Below are positions 7,738 to 15,793 of a stretch of 60,387 bases of DNA, in pieces. Made by a program: the position numbers and the translations under genes. How positions within the stretch are numbered: position 1 is the stretch's first letter; every line of letters begins with the position of its first letter. The notes beneath the pieces were generated by a model, which had not been told where the DNA came from, ran no database searches, and saw only the letters and a program-made list of their open reading frames with translations. This stretch comes from Clostridiales bacterium Firm_04 (GTDB lineage Bacteria > Bacillota > Clostridia > Oscillospirales > Ruminococcaceae): contig LVAJ01000020.1 in NCBI GenBank assembly GCA_001603005.1, positions 1-60,387 of the forward strand, read 5' to 3'.

Positions 7738-8424
7738 ATGCTGGTGATCCGATCCGAAAAAATCCGCAGGGTACTGCGCGTGGCGCTGCCCTTTGCAATC
7801 ATGCCGGCAATGGTGCTGCTGCTGCCGCGCGGCTTGCAGGCGCAGCACTATGCGCTCGTGACCTTTCTCATGACCGGCTTTGCGCTGCTGCTGTTCCTCG
7901 CGGGATTTGAGCGGCGGGAGCTCGGAACGCGGCGCATGATCCTCGTTTCGGTGATGACGGCGCTTTCCGTACTCGGACGCATGCTGCCGGTCATCAAGCC
8001 GATCACGGCGCTGACGGTGCTTTCCGCGCTCTATCTCGGGCCGGAAGCGGGATTCCTGACCGGTGCGCTCTCGGCGGTGCTCTCGAATTTTATCATGGGG
8101 CAGGGACCGTGGACGCCGTTCCAGATGCTCGCATGGGGCATGATCGGGCTGTTTGCGGGACTGCTCGCAAAGCCGCTGCGCCGGAACCGGCTGCTGCTGT
8201 ATCTTTACGGCATGGTTTCCGGTTTTGCATATTCTATGATCCTTGATATCTGGACAACCGTATGGACATACGGCGAATTTACGTTCCGGCAGTACGGCGC
8301 GGCGCTGGTCAGCTCGATGCCGTATCCGGTCGTCTATGCACTCTCGAATCTGATCTTTCTGATGCTGCTGGCAAAGCCGTTCGGCGAAAAGCTTGCGCGG
8401 ATCGGGAAGAAATACGGTCTGTAA
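7738..8424 (+). CDS. ECF transporter S component, probably for cobalamin or a precursor
   Basis: A 228-aa integral membrane protein with about six hydrophobic segments. It has the pattern of ECF substrate-specific components: a conserved GPEAGFLTGALSAVLSNFIMGQGPWTPFQMLAWGM-type stretch (about 100-135) and a C-terminal short cytoplasmic tail. It belongs to the group often found with B12 riboswitches (CbrT/CblT-like), judged by context more than by diagnostic residues. The start has AAGGGGG 9 nt upstream. It is the last gene of the operon and is followed by a strong terminator. With EcfT and the fused EcfA it makes a complete transporter. Confidence 0.85.
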   Translation: MLVIRSEKIRRVLRVALPFAIMPAMVLLLPRGLQAQHYALVTFLMTGFALLLFLAGFERRELGTRRMILVSVMTALSVLGRMLPVIKPITALTVLSALYLGPEAGFLTGALSAVLSNFIMGQGPWTPFQMLAWGMIGLFAGLLAKPLRRNRLLLYLYGMVSGFAYSMILDIWTTVWTYGEFTFRQYGAALVSSMPYPVVYALSNLIFLMLLAKPFGEKLARIGKKYGL

Positions 8425-8430
8425 AAAAAC

Positions 8431-8468
8431 AGCCCCGAAACGATTTTTTCAGTCGTTTCGGGGCTTTG
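8431..8468 (+). terminator. Terminator of the B12 operon
   Basis: Stem AGCCCCGAAACGA (8431-8443)/TCGTTTCGGGGCT (8453-8465). It also faces the convergent gene ending at 8507. Confidence 0.85.
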
Positions 8469-8506
8469 TGCTGATACAGTTGTCAGTCCGTCAGATCGTC
8501 ATGCGA

Positions 8507-10030
8507 TCAGCGGAACTTGAATCTGCTCTGGAGATTCCACTGTGCAAGCGTGTCCTTGGAACTGTTCAGAACACCGTCGCAGTCCGCATCGCAGAGGCAG
8601 TCCATCTGCGCTTTGGTCTTATTATAGCGCGCTGCGATAGAAGCTTTCTGGCTGGCGGATGCATTGATGTATTCTCTCATAATCGGTGCGTCAGCGTTGT
8701 CAACTCTCAGGTCGCCGTTCACATCGCCGAGTGCATATTTGATCTTGGTATAATCCAGATAGATGCGGGAATCATCCGGTGTGTAAAATTCCCAGTTGTA
8801 AACAGACTCTACATTGTGTCCGACTTTTTCTTCCGGAATGTTCATCAGATATGCAGAGTTGCCGCAGGTCGCATCGACAATGAAGAACATATTGTTGTAG
8901 CTGAGCAGATTGAATGCGTGACCGCCGTCATGAATGGTGCCGTCAGCATAGCGTACCTGATCGTCTTCATGGACACTGTAAGAAGTAATGCCGGCTTCGC
9001 GGAACAGATAGTTCAGTCCCTTGGTATAGCCCGAGCAGACTGCCTTGTTCGAAAAGAAGATCGCACCGCTCGAATACGGCTTCTGAGAACCGCCGCGCTT
9101 TTCACCGATGATGCCGCCGCTGGAATTGTATTCCCATGAAAATGCATCGTGATCGTAGGTCACACGCGGGATGACATACTGGTAGATCTTCTTGACCTTC
9201 TGGTTGAATGTCATAGAACTGTTAATGCCGATCGTGTTCTTCAGAAGATAACGGGAATAAATGCGGAGATAGGTGTCCATCAGCTCGGTGCCGTCCAGCA
9301 GGTCGTAGTTGTTGCGAAGGGCGGCTTCCAGAACAGAGCTCATCACGGGCTTGTGATCAGCACCGATATCGCGGATGATCGGACTATCGTTGATCGTCAT
9401 GATACTCATGCCGTTTTTGATCATCAAATAGGCAGCTTTTTCCGACCATGCATCCTTCATGTTCGGGCAGCCGCTTACGAAGCCGTTCTCAAAATTCAGC
9501 AAATTTGACGAGACTTTGATTTTTGTCAGAGAGGGACAACTACTGAAACTGCGATATTTGAGTATCTGGATCGAGCTCGGAAGTGTGACCGTCCGGAGAT
9601 TCGGGCAGTCCACGATGGTATCATAGCCCAGACCAAGGATGCCGTTTGAAATCACAATACTTGTGACATCATTATCACAGATTGCTCGACCGTATCGCTG
9701 GCTGGAAGGTTTCTCAACGCGGGTGATCACTTTGCTGCCGATCTTTGCGGGGATCGTCAGAGTTGTCAGCGGGACATACTGATACTTTGCCGGCTTTTTG
9801 AAACCTGTGATCGAGTAGCAGCCGTCTTCGTTCTTTGTGCTGCTGACCTCAAAATAGTTTTCCGGATGTGCTGCAATATCATTGATCAGATCTGTCGAGG
9901 ACGGTGTTGCTGCATATGCAATGATCGTGCCGATCTCAGCGACCGGCTGAACGGTCATCGGTGCAGCAAGTGCCAGAGCAGCGGCAAGTGCAGCGGTTGT
10001 GCGTGCGATGCGTCGGGTAGTTTTCTTCAT
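8507..10030 (-). CDS. Secreted transglutaminase-like protein with leucine-rich repeat and dockerin-type module
   Basis: A 507-aa secreted protein. A signal peptide covers about residues 1-40. A BspA-type leucine-rich segment follows (about 95-165: LRTVTLPSSIQILKYRSFSSCPSLTKI in outline). The next domain is a transglutaminase-like core with Cys in NKAVCSGYTKG, His in GGHAFNLL and Asp in FIVDATCG. The C-terminus is a dockerin-like pair of Ca-binding loops (GDVNGDLRVDNAD; CDADCDGVLNSSKD). I chose the second ATG (10030) because AAGGAG lies 7 nt upstream of it, whereas the first ATG is only 1 nt away. It probably docks on a scaffoldin or on the cell surface and acts as a protease or protein cross-linker; substrate unknown. 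The second calcium loop is unusual in spacing, so cohesin binding is not certain. Confidence 0.82.
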   Translation of the reverse strand: MKKTTRRIARTTAALAAALALAAPMTVQPVAEIGTIIAYAATPSSTDLINDIAAHPENYFEVSSTKNEDGCYSITGFKKPAKYQYVPLTTLTIPAKIGSKVITRVEKPSSQRYGRAICDNDVTSIVISNGILGLGYDTIVDCPNLRTVTLPSSIQILKYRSFSSCPSLTKIKVSSNLLNFENGFVSGCPNMKDAWSEKAAYLMIKNGMSIMTINDSPIIRDIGADHKPVMSSVLEAALRNNYDLLDGTELMDTYLRIYSRYLLKNTIGINSSMTFNQKVKKIYQYVIPRVTYDHDAFSWEYNSSGGIIGEKRGGSQKPYSSGAIFFSNKAVCSGYTKGLNYLFREAGITSYSVHEDDQVRYADGTIHDGGHAFNLLSYNNMFFIVDATCGNSAYLMNIPEEKVGHNVESVYNWEFYTPDDSRIYLDYTKIKYALGDVNGDLRVDNADAPIMREYINASASQKASIAARYNKTKAQMDCLCDADCDGVLNSSKDTLAQWNLQSRFKFR

Positions 10031-10379
10031 TTTCATACTCCTTCATCATAGGATTTGTATATTTGTGCTACATTTATAACAAAATTGTAGCATGATCACA
10101 GTATATCACATTTGCAGAGAAATGTCAAGCGAAAAAACCGAAATTATACAAATGGTCAAGTCTGTGAGCGCTTATACAGTCTGGCTTTAGCGACTTTTGC
10201 AGCTCTTTCGGAAATTTCATGTAATTCAGGTTTTTCAGCGTGCGCGGACGGATGCCGGAAAAGCCTGTATATGCAAGGAAATGCTATGGAAAATCTTGCA
10301 CAAAGCGGCAGCGTTTCCGCAGGATCATCCGGCGGCGGCAGCGCCTGCGCAAATCCTGCTGTTTTCTTTTGTTTTTTGC
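10031..10379. other. Intergenic region between divergent genes
   Basis: About 350 bp separate the divergent starts at 10030 and 10441. Apart from the promoter at 10380-10408, I see an A/T-rich leader for the minus-strand gene and no convincing gene or stable hairpin. Confidence 0.5.
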
Positions 10380-10408
10380 TTGACATCCCTGCTGTTTTCA
10401 GATATAAT
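10380..10408 (+). promoter_or_regulatory. Sigma-A promoter
   Basis: TTGACA (10380-10385), 17 bp, TATAAT (10403-10408), serving the PepSY gene. Confidence 0.85.
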
Positions 10409-10440
10409 AAAAATAGAATTTGATGTGTGGGGGTGGCGAT

Positions 10441-12072
10441 ATGACGGAACAGGCACAGGCACTTGCGGCGCGTGCAAAACAGCTCTTGCCGCTTGCTGCA
10501 TTGTATCTCGGTTCTTTGCAGGACGGCTGCACTGCGCTGCCGGAAGCGGCTGCGGCGGCTGTCCGGAAATCGCCTGCGGATCCGGCTGCGGAGCTGCTCC
10601 CACAGCTTTTGCGGATCTGCCGCACAAGGGCGCCGGAGCGTCCGGAGCCTTCCGCACTGCCGGAATCGGATCCGCTGCATGATTTGCAGGCGATCCTGAA
10701 GCTGCCTGCGGGGAGCCGGTGCAATCTTGCAATGCGGCTCTGCGATGTGCCGGAAGCAGATGCGGCTGCGGCGCGCGGGCTTTCCGAGGCGGAATATGCG
10801 CAGAAAACCGAGAAGGCACTCCGGCAGCTGAAATTCCTCGCGAACGGCGAAACGCCCTCAATTGAGGCAATGTCTGCGGCTGCAAAAGGTCTGCCGTGGG
10901 ATCCGGCACTGGATGCCGCGCTTCTTGCCGCTGCAACCGTATCGGACAAGCCGAAAAACAATGCAGAGCAGGAACCGATCCTCGGCGAGATCCGGAAGAT
11001 CTCCCGACAGGATATGCGCGGCAAAAAAACAGTTTCCGTTCCGCTCTGGGGCGTTCTGCTCGGCACGGGCTGCGTGCTCGCCGCATTTGCAGGGCTGCTG
11101 ATTCTGGCGCTGCGCAAGCCGCATCCGCCGCAGATTCAGGAGGAGCCGACGCATGCGGAATTTGAGCCGGAGGAGATCCGGACGTTTCAGGGCTATCTGA
11201 CCATTGCAGAGGCGCAGGCAAAGGCTGCGGATGCTGCCGGTCAGCCGGAATCGGCGCTGCTGTTTCTCAGCACAAAAATGAAGCCGGACGAGATGCCGCC
11301 CAGCTATGAAATGGAATTTTACGATGAAAACGGTACGGGATATATATATGTGATCGACGCCAAAACCGGCGAGGTGCTCTCAACAAATACAGCTGCCGGA
11401 GAACCGGTCCTGCATGCGGCGGACTGGAAGCCTGCGGCGGAGATGCGGCAGGCGGCACTGCGCTGCGCGGCGCTGCATGACGCGCTGTTTCTCAAGGAAA
11501 AGCTGAGCGTTTCCGGCGGGATCGGCGAGTATAAATATGAGCTGCTGGACGGAAACGGCGTGGTCTATTCGATGCATTTCAATGCGAAAAACGGCATGCT
11601 GATGAAGTATTCCGCAGAGGAACCGGTCACAAAGCAGCCTGCCGATCTCATTTCCCCGGAAGCTGCCAAGCAGCAGGCGCTGATGCGCGCGGGCAATCCC
11701 GATCCGGAGCAGGTGATCTTCACAAAGGTCAAGCAGGACGGCGGGGTGTATCTGATCGCGTTCACGCTCGACGACGGCACGCAGTATCTCATGGAGCTGA
11801 ATGCGGAGACCGGCGCGGTCAATACCGTTGACGTCAACCCTGTTTCTGCGGATAATACCGATGCGATCGGGCTGATCGCCGCAAAGGAGCGCGCCGAATC
11901 CATGGCGGGACTGCAAAAGGGGATGCCGGTCGAATACACAAAGGCGAAGATCGAACGCGGCAACGGCGTCTATGTTTACGAACTCGAATTTGAAACGCCG
12001 GATTATGAGTATGAGATCACAGTGCATACCACAACGGGCGCCGTGCTCAAATACCGTGCGTGGGAACGGTGA
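10441..12072 (+). CDS. Membrane-anchored PepSY-domain protein
   Basis: A 543-aa protein. The first about 195 residues are cytoplasmic, Ala-rich and helical. One transmembrane helix follows (about 197-222, VPLWGVLLGTGCVLAAFAGL). Outside are PepSY-type repeats recognisable by ISPEAAKQQALMRAG, IDAKTGEVLS, LNAETGAVN and VHTTTGAVL, probably three in total. The start at 10441 has GGGGGTGG immediately upstream and a consensus promoter 33 bp before that. PepSY domains are thought to inhibit or chaperone peptidases and to sense extracytoplasmic conditions. The cytoplasmic half resembles an anti-sigma-type layout, but no sigma factor gene is adjacent. It is monocistronic with its own terminator. Confidence 0.75.
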   Translation: MTEQAQALAARAKQLLPLAALYLGSLQDGCTALPEAAAAAVRKSPADPAAELLPQLLRICRTRAPERPEPSALPESDPLHDLQAILKLPAGSRCNLAMRLCDVPEADAAAARGLSEAEYAQKTEKALRQLKFLANGETPSIEAMSAAAKGLPWDPALDAALLAAATVSDKPKNNAEQEPILGEIRKISRQDMRGKKTVSVPLWGVLLGTGCVLAAFAGLLILALRKPHPPQIQEEPTHAEFEPEEIRTFQGYLTIAEAQAKAADAAGQPESALLFLSTKMKPDEMPPSYEMEFYDENGTGYIYVIDAKTGEVLSTNTAAGEPVLHAADWKPAAEMRQAALRCAALHDALFLKEKLSVSGGIGEYKYELLDGNGVVYSMHFNAKNGMLMKYSAEEPVTKQPADLISPEAAKQQALMRAGNPDPEQVIFTKVKQDGGVYLIAFTLDDGTQYLMELNAETGAVNTVDVNPVSADNTDAIGLIAAKERAESMAGLQKGMPVEYTKAKIERGNGVYVYELEFETPDYEYEITVHTTTGAVLKYRAWER

Positions 12073-12109
12073 TGCCCCGCGATGCAGTCAGGCGATACCC
12101 ATAAAAATA

Positions 12110-12141
12110 GCCCCTGAACGTTCACAAGCGTTCAGGGGCAT
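12110..12141 (+). terminator. Terminator after the PepSY gene
   Basis: Stem GCCCCTGAACG (12110-12120)/CGTTCAGGGGC (12129-12139). Confidence 0.8.
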
Positions 12142-12175
12142 TGTGTTTATGATGACTGCTCTGCGAAATCAGAAA

Positions 12176-12763
12176 CTATGAACCATAAACATCCCTCAAT
12201 TCAATTTCATACGGAAGCATATCCTTGTAATCAAACTTTATGAGGAAAAAGCAATATTCACAATCAATATCAATCGAAAAACTGTCTGAGGGGTATTTTG
12301 GATGATGTTTGCCGCGCCGGTATTGGCTCCAAACCAGAAAGCTGGAATGATTATACGTGGACAGCACATCACCGAAATTGATTCCGCTTATCCAAAATTT
12401 CCCCTGAAACTGATTAGGAAGCCGTTTTGCTGACCACTCGTGATGCGTTTTACCGTTTTTCAGATCCAAAGTACGGATCCAGTCATACGCTTTTTCGATG
12501 TATTCTTCTATATGCTCCAGCACATCGAGCATCCGCCTGACTGTTTCCTCCGGAATCACTTTTTCTGCTCCTTTATGTTCCGTCAGGATTTCACCTGCAT
12601 CTGAAGAAATGATGGAATATCCTTCTTCGCTGTTGAAGCCAAATTCTGAAAAGTCTCTGTTTTCCAGTAAGAATATGACATCTTCCAGCGTATACTCGTA
12701 GGCATCCTCAAAAACGACCTGCCCTGAACAAAATGATCTCGGCTCAGCATTATATATCAGCAC
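12176..12763 (-). CDS. Hypothetical soluble protein, 195 aa
   Basis: I do not recognise this family. The most likely start is GTG 12763 with AAGGAG 9 nt upstream; an in-frame GTG closer to the ribosome site is too near. The protein is acidic and soluble. It has an N-terminal segment EDAYEYTLEDVIFLLENRDF, a helical middle (TVRRMLDVLEHIEEYIEKAY) and an aromatic C-terminal half (HHEWSAKRLPNQFQGKFWI). The small size and aromatic C-terminus recall polymorphic-toxin immunity proteins, but no toxin gene is adjacent. The gene is more AT-rich than its neighbours, which may indicate transfer. It stands alone. Confidence 0.6.
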   Translation of the reverse strand: MLIYNAEPRSFCSGQVVFEDAYEYTLEDVIFLLENRDFSEFGFNSEEGYSIISSDAGEILTEHKGAEKVIPEETVRRMLDVLEHIEEYIEKAYDWIRTLDLKNGKTHHEWSAKRLPNQFQGKFWISGINFGDVLSTYNHSSFLVWSQYRRGKHHPKYPSDSFSIDIDCEYCFFLIKFDYKDMLPYEIELRDVYGS

Positions 12764-12972
12764 AATGCTCACTCCTTCCGATGCTGATTTGTGTTTGTAA
12801 TAATTATAACACAATGCAGAAGGATTGTCAACAAAACCGCAGCGTTCATGCGGCTGTATATCAGAAATGCGATGAACGAAAACAATGCCTTTCAGCGCGC
12901 TCCGCCGATCGCAGGATGCAAAAGAAAGATCCCTTTTTTGCATCATCGCGGCAAAATATCGCAGGATTTGCA

Positions 12973-13001
12973 TTGACTTTGCATATGAAATGTGCTATGA
13001 T
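12973..13001 (+). promoter_or_regulatory. Sigma-A promoter
   Basis: TTGACT (12973-12978), 17 bp, TATGAT (12996-13001), 20 bp before the ATG at 13021. Confidence 0.75.
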
Positions 13002-13020
13002 GAAAATAGGGGTGTGCAAA

Positions 13021-13308
13021 ATGTGGGAATCTTTGCTGACAGCAGGGGAGCACGGCAGCGAGGGCGGCGTCATTCTGCGGGATGAGACCTATCGCGATCA
13101 GAGCCGGATCACGCTGGAAGACTGCGGCGGTCACTGCGCGATCACCTGCGGGATCTACGGCGCGTTTGTCCATACTGCCTACTGCGGCAAAACCGGCGGT
13201 ATGCAGCAATATACTGCAATGAAAACCGAATTGCAGCGCTTTTTGCAAACGGATACAACAGCGGATGAGGAAATTGCATTTTATGAATCATTTGCTGCAA
13301 GATACTGA
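13021..13308 (+). CDS. Hypothetical protein, 95 aa
   Basis: A small protein with its own promoter and an AGGGGTG ribosome site. It begins MWESLLTAGEHGSEGGVILR and has a cysteine-containing centre, LEDCGGHCAITCGIYG, with a fourth Cys in AYCGKTGG. The C-terminus is helical. No signal peptide is present, so it is probably cytosolic. The four cysteines within 30 residues could bind a metal, but I cannot assign a family. The next gene (13351) starts 42 bp downstream with a ribosome site of its own and may share the transcript. Confidence 0.6.
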   Translation: MWESLLTAGEHGSEGGVILRDETYRDQSRITLEDCGGHCAITCGIYGAFVHTAYCGKTGGMQQYTAMKTELQRFLQTDTTADEEIAFYESFAARY

Positions 13309-13350
13309 ACGGCAACCGTTCGGAATCTATACGAAAAGGGGGATCTTATC

Positions 13351-14496
13351 ATGAAACTGAAACAAAAACTGCTCGCTGCACTCTGCGGCGGCGTGATGAT
13401 GCTGACGGCTGCTGCGCCGTTTGTGCCGCTGCATGCCAGTGCCGCGGAGATCGCGCATGATCCGTCGCGGAATGTGCAGGAAGAAGGCGTCGGCAATCCG
13501 TTCAACTTCGGCGAGCGCATGGCGCCGGAAGGCACTTCCGTTGAGGAGCTGCGCAAGCTCGCGCACAATATGACCGTGCAGCAGTGCAAGTACGCGCTCT
13601 ATAAGGAGATCGACGAGCACTGGGATCTTATTTCGCTGCGCTTCGGTCAGACCGAGCGCGAAAAGGTCTATGCGCTGTTCCTCGGCGTCGGTACGCTTGA
13701 ATCGACGCTCGGCGGAAACGGCGACGGCGCGGACATCGAAACGGCATACTCCGAGGGCTTCGGAAAAAGCTCCGCGCATGCCTACGGCACGCTGCAAACG
13801 GCAGTCACGGCATTCCGTGATCCGGGCACCAGCTTCATGCAGGAGGAGGATGTGCCGGAGCTGGAATGGTATGATCTGACAAAGGAAAATTTCTATGACG
13901 CGATCATCTCGAACCATATGGGTGTCCGCAAGATCATCCACTTTATCCGGCAGGCAATGGTGGACTATAACCTCACCGGCTGGCAGGTCGTGCGCGGCGC
14001 GCTGAAAGGACATAATACCGGCTGGGCGAATTATACCGGCGACAACGACGGCTATTATGCGAACTATCCCGACGAGGGCGCGGCACTCGCGCAGTGGTAC
14101 TACGAGGAGGGGCATCTCTACGACAATGTGTTCGCATGGACCAAGGCGGAGGTCGCTGCCAAGCAGAGAGCCGGCAATCCGTGGGAGGACTGGTGGTATG
14201 ATGTGGAGCCGAGCCTCGCGGAAGTGAGCGCCAAGCAGACCACGCCCGCGCAGACGGCCGATACCACGACGACCACGACCGACACGACGCCGAAAGCGGA
14301 TCCGGGTACGCTGATGGGCGATGTCAATCTGGACAGCAGTGTGGATGTTGCGGATGCGGTGCTGCTGACAAAGTATCTCGGCGGTACTGCGGAGCTGACC
14401 GCACAGCAGGGCAAAGCCGGTGATATGGATTACAACACCAGACTGACGGCGGCGGATCTGACATTGCTGAAACGGTATCTGCTCACGCGAACCTAA
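13351..14496 (+). CDS. Secreted lysozyme-fold-like protein with C-terminal dockerin
   Basis: A 381-aa protein with a signal peptide (1-33, ending HASAAE). Residues about 60-285 look like the lysozyme-like superfamily: a candidate catalytic Glu in VGTLESTLGG, a SAHAYGTLQTA motif and RGALKGHNTGWANY. These resemble the E-S, Y-G-xx-Q and N-x-G blocks of lytic transglycosylases (GH23). A Thr-rich linker follows, then a type I dockerin (GDVNLDSSVDVADAV and GDMDYNTRLTAADL; about 318-381). The combination recalls GH124, a dockerin-bearing endoglucanase family with a GH23-related fold, so a cellulosomal glycoside hydrolase is a reasonable guess. A peptidoglycan hydrolase is the alternative. The assignment rests on motifs only. 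Confidence 0.65.
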   Translation: MKLKQKLLAALCGGVMMLTAAAPFVPLHASAAEIAHDPSRNVQEEGVGNPFNFGERMAPEGTSVEELRKLAHNMTVQQCKYALYKEIDEHWDLISLRFGQTEREKVYALFLGVGTLESTLGGNGDGADIETAYSEGFGKSSAHAYGTLQTAVTAFRDPGTSFMQEEDVPELEWYDLTKENFYDAIISNHMGVRKIIHFIRQAMVDYNLTGWQVVRGALKGHNTGWANYTGDNDGYYANYPDEGAALAQWYYEEGHLYDNVFAWTKAEVAAKQRAGNPWEDWWYDVEPSLAEVSAKQTTPAQTADTTTTTTDTTPKADPGTLMGDVNLDSSVDVADAVLLTKYLGGTAELTAQQGKAGDMDYNTRLTAADLTLLKRYLLTRT

Positions 14497-14566
14497 AATG
14501 AGTTTCGGGGATTTTCGTGCTGATTTTGTGCAAACTGCTGAAATCTAAGAAAATACGAAAATCCCC

Positions 14567-14595
14567 TTGACTTTTTCGCTCTGTTTTGATATAAT
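14567..14595 (+). promoter_or_regulatory. tRNA promoter
   Basis: TTGACT (14567-14572), 17 bp, TATAAT (14590-14595), 15 bp upstream of tRNA-Leu. Confidence 0.85.
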
Positions 14596-14610
14596 AATCG
14601 AGTAGTGAAT

Positions 14611-14693
14611 GCGAGTGTGCTGGAATTGGCAGACAGGCACGTTTGAGGGGCGTGTGTTTCGGCGTACGGGTTCAAGTCCCGTCACTCGCACCA
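14611..14693 (+). tRNA. tRNA-Leu (anticodon GAG)
   Basis: Acceptor stem GCGAGTG/CACTCGC, D-arm CTGGAATTGGCAGACAG, anticodon stem CACGT/GCGTG with loop TTGAGGG (GAG at 14645-14647). A long variable arm of class II type, T-arm GGGTTCAAGTCCC and an encoded CCA are also present. Confidence 0.95.
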
Positions 14694-14738
14694 CTTTTTT
14701 TCTTGCCCCATAGGGTGAGCGTAGACGGTTTACCATGT

Positions 14739-14827
14739 GGAAAGATGGCTGAGCTGGTCGAAGGCGCACGACTGGAAATCGTGTAGGCGTTGATAGCGTC
14801 TCGAGGGTTCGAATCCCTCTCTTTCCG
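14739..14827 (+). tRNA. tRNA-Ser (anticodon GGA)
   Basis: Acceptor stem GGAAAGA/TCTTTCC with discriminator G. Anticodon stem CACGA/TCGTG with loop CTGGAAA (GGA at 14774-14776). Long variable arm and T-arm GAGGGTTCGAATCCCTC. CCA is not encoded. It is co-transcribed with tRNA-Leu. Confidence 0.95.
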
Positions 14828-14838
14828 CTTTTGTGAAA

Positions 14839-14878
14839 TGTCCTAGATGCGTGAAAATCAAGCATCTAGGACATTTTC
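14839..14878 (+). terminator. Terminator of the tRNA operon
   Basis: A 12-bp stem TGTCCTAGATGC (14839-14850)/GCATCTAGGACA (14862-14873) followed by TTTTCTTT. Confidence 0.92.
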
Positions 14879-14879
14879 T

Positions 14880-15470
14880 TTGAGTTCCCGCGGGAAGTAT
14901 TTTTCCGAAAAAGGAATCAAATTTCCGTATTTTGAACCCGTTTTCGCCCCGTTTTCCCAAAATTTCCCATTCGGATTTCTGACAAACAAATAGTGTCTAA
15001 AAACGCATATGTTATCCCTCTCAACGTCAGAAATCTTCGCAGATTCGTTCTTTTTTGATATTGCAAAGCTACCCTAAAAAAACCTCTCTTTGACCTCAAA
15101 AAAAGGTAACCCTCTCTTCATTTTTGGAAACCAAACGGCTTTAAAACAGATGAAAATAATAGCGAAAAAACAGCTTTTTCTATAAAACTGGGAACTGCTC
15201 TGATAACTGAATATTACCTTATCCGCCCGATTTTTCGACCATGAAAAACCGGGCTTTTTCTTTGCCCGATCATCGGAGGTGATGCCGATGTAGACACATG
15301 TCTGTCCAGTCAGCCGTATAAGCTTGTATTTGAACAGAGGAAAAACTGGAATCTAGATAAAATGTGACCTATAAAATGATGAATGCCCGGCAAACGCCGG
15401 ACATTCACGAAATATGTTTATAAATTAGAGCATTTGCATCTTGTATAGAGCCGTATTATAATAGAGGATT
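14880..15470. other. AT-rich intergenic stretch with two hairpins, no gene seen
   Basis: This roughly 590-bp stretch is markedly AT-rich. A strong + strand terminator-type hairpin lies at 15225-15254 (GCCCGATTTTTC/GAAAAACCGGGC then TTTTTC). A second hairpin lies near 15385-15412 (GAATGCCCGGC/GCCGGACATTC), which may end the minus-strand gene at 15475. The frames here show no family resemblance and lack ribosome sites. It may mark the edge of an inserted segment running to about 18890. Confidence 0.55.
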
Positions 15471-15474
15471 ACGA

Positions 15475-15687
15475 TTATTCTTCAACTATCTTTAGAAAGC
15501 CCTGCTCAAAAGCACCTGGGAATTGGAAACGCTTATCGTTCCCATTAAAAGTGACAACCATCACAGATCCATCTATACCTTTAACCTCACCTTTACCAAA
15601 TGCACGATGCTTCACGATTGTGCCGGCATGGATTTTGGAAGTGTCAACAGTAATCTTCGGCTTTTCCGGACAGCATGATTGTTTCAT
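15475..15687 (-). CDS. Small UvrD-tail/Tudor-like beta-barrel protein (possible fragment)
   Basis: A 70-aa product. Its core, IVKHRAFGKGEVKGIDGSVM then FQFPGAFEQGFLKI, matches the small SH3/Tudor-like domain found at the C-terminus of UvrD-type helicases and in other DNA- or RNA-polymerase-binding proteins. In those proteins it is normally fused to a large enzyme. Here it stands alone behind a short Cys-containing leader (MKQSCCPEKPK). The GGAGGT ribosome site lies 17 nt upstream of this ATG. A better-placed ATG is in another frame and stops quickly, so the start region may be frameshifted or the gene may be a decapitated remnant. Confidence 0.5.
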   Translation of the reverse strand: MKQSCCPEKPKITVDTSKIHAGTIVKHRAFGKGEVKGIDGSVMVVTFNGNDKRFQFPGAFEQGFLKIVEE

Positions 15688-15793
15688 TCGTTTCTATCAT
15701 TTTTACCTCCCAAATTTGATTGCCGAAAGACTTTTCATTACACGATTCGTTCACCCTGATCGAACAGATACAGATCCGGTTTGATGCTGTCTG

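Noticed and set aside
7417..7848. A 143-aa minus-strand frame shared in part with one near 17077-17430
   Set aside because: The shared part is entirely the MITE; the flanks are unrelated.
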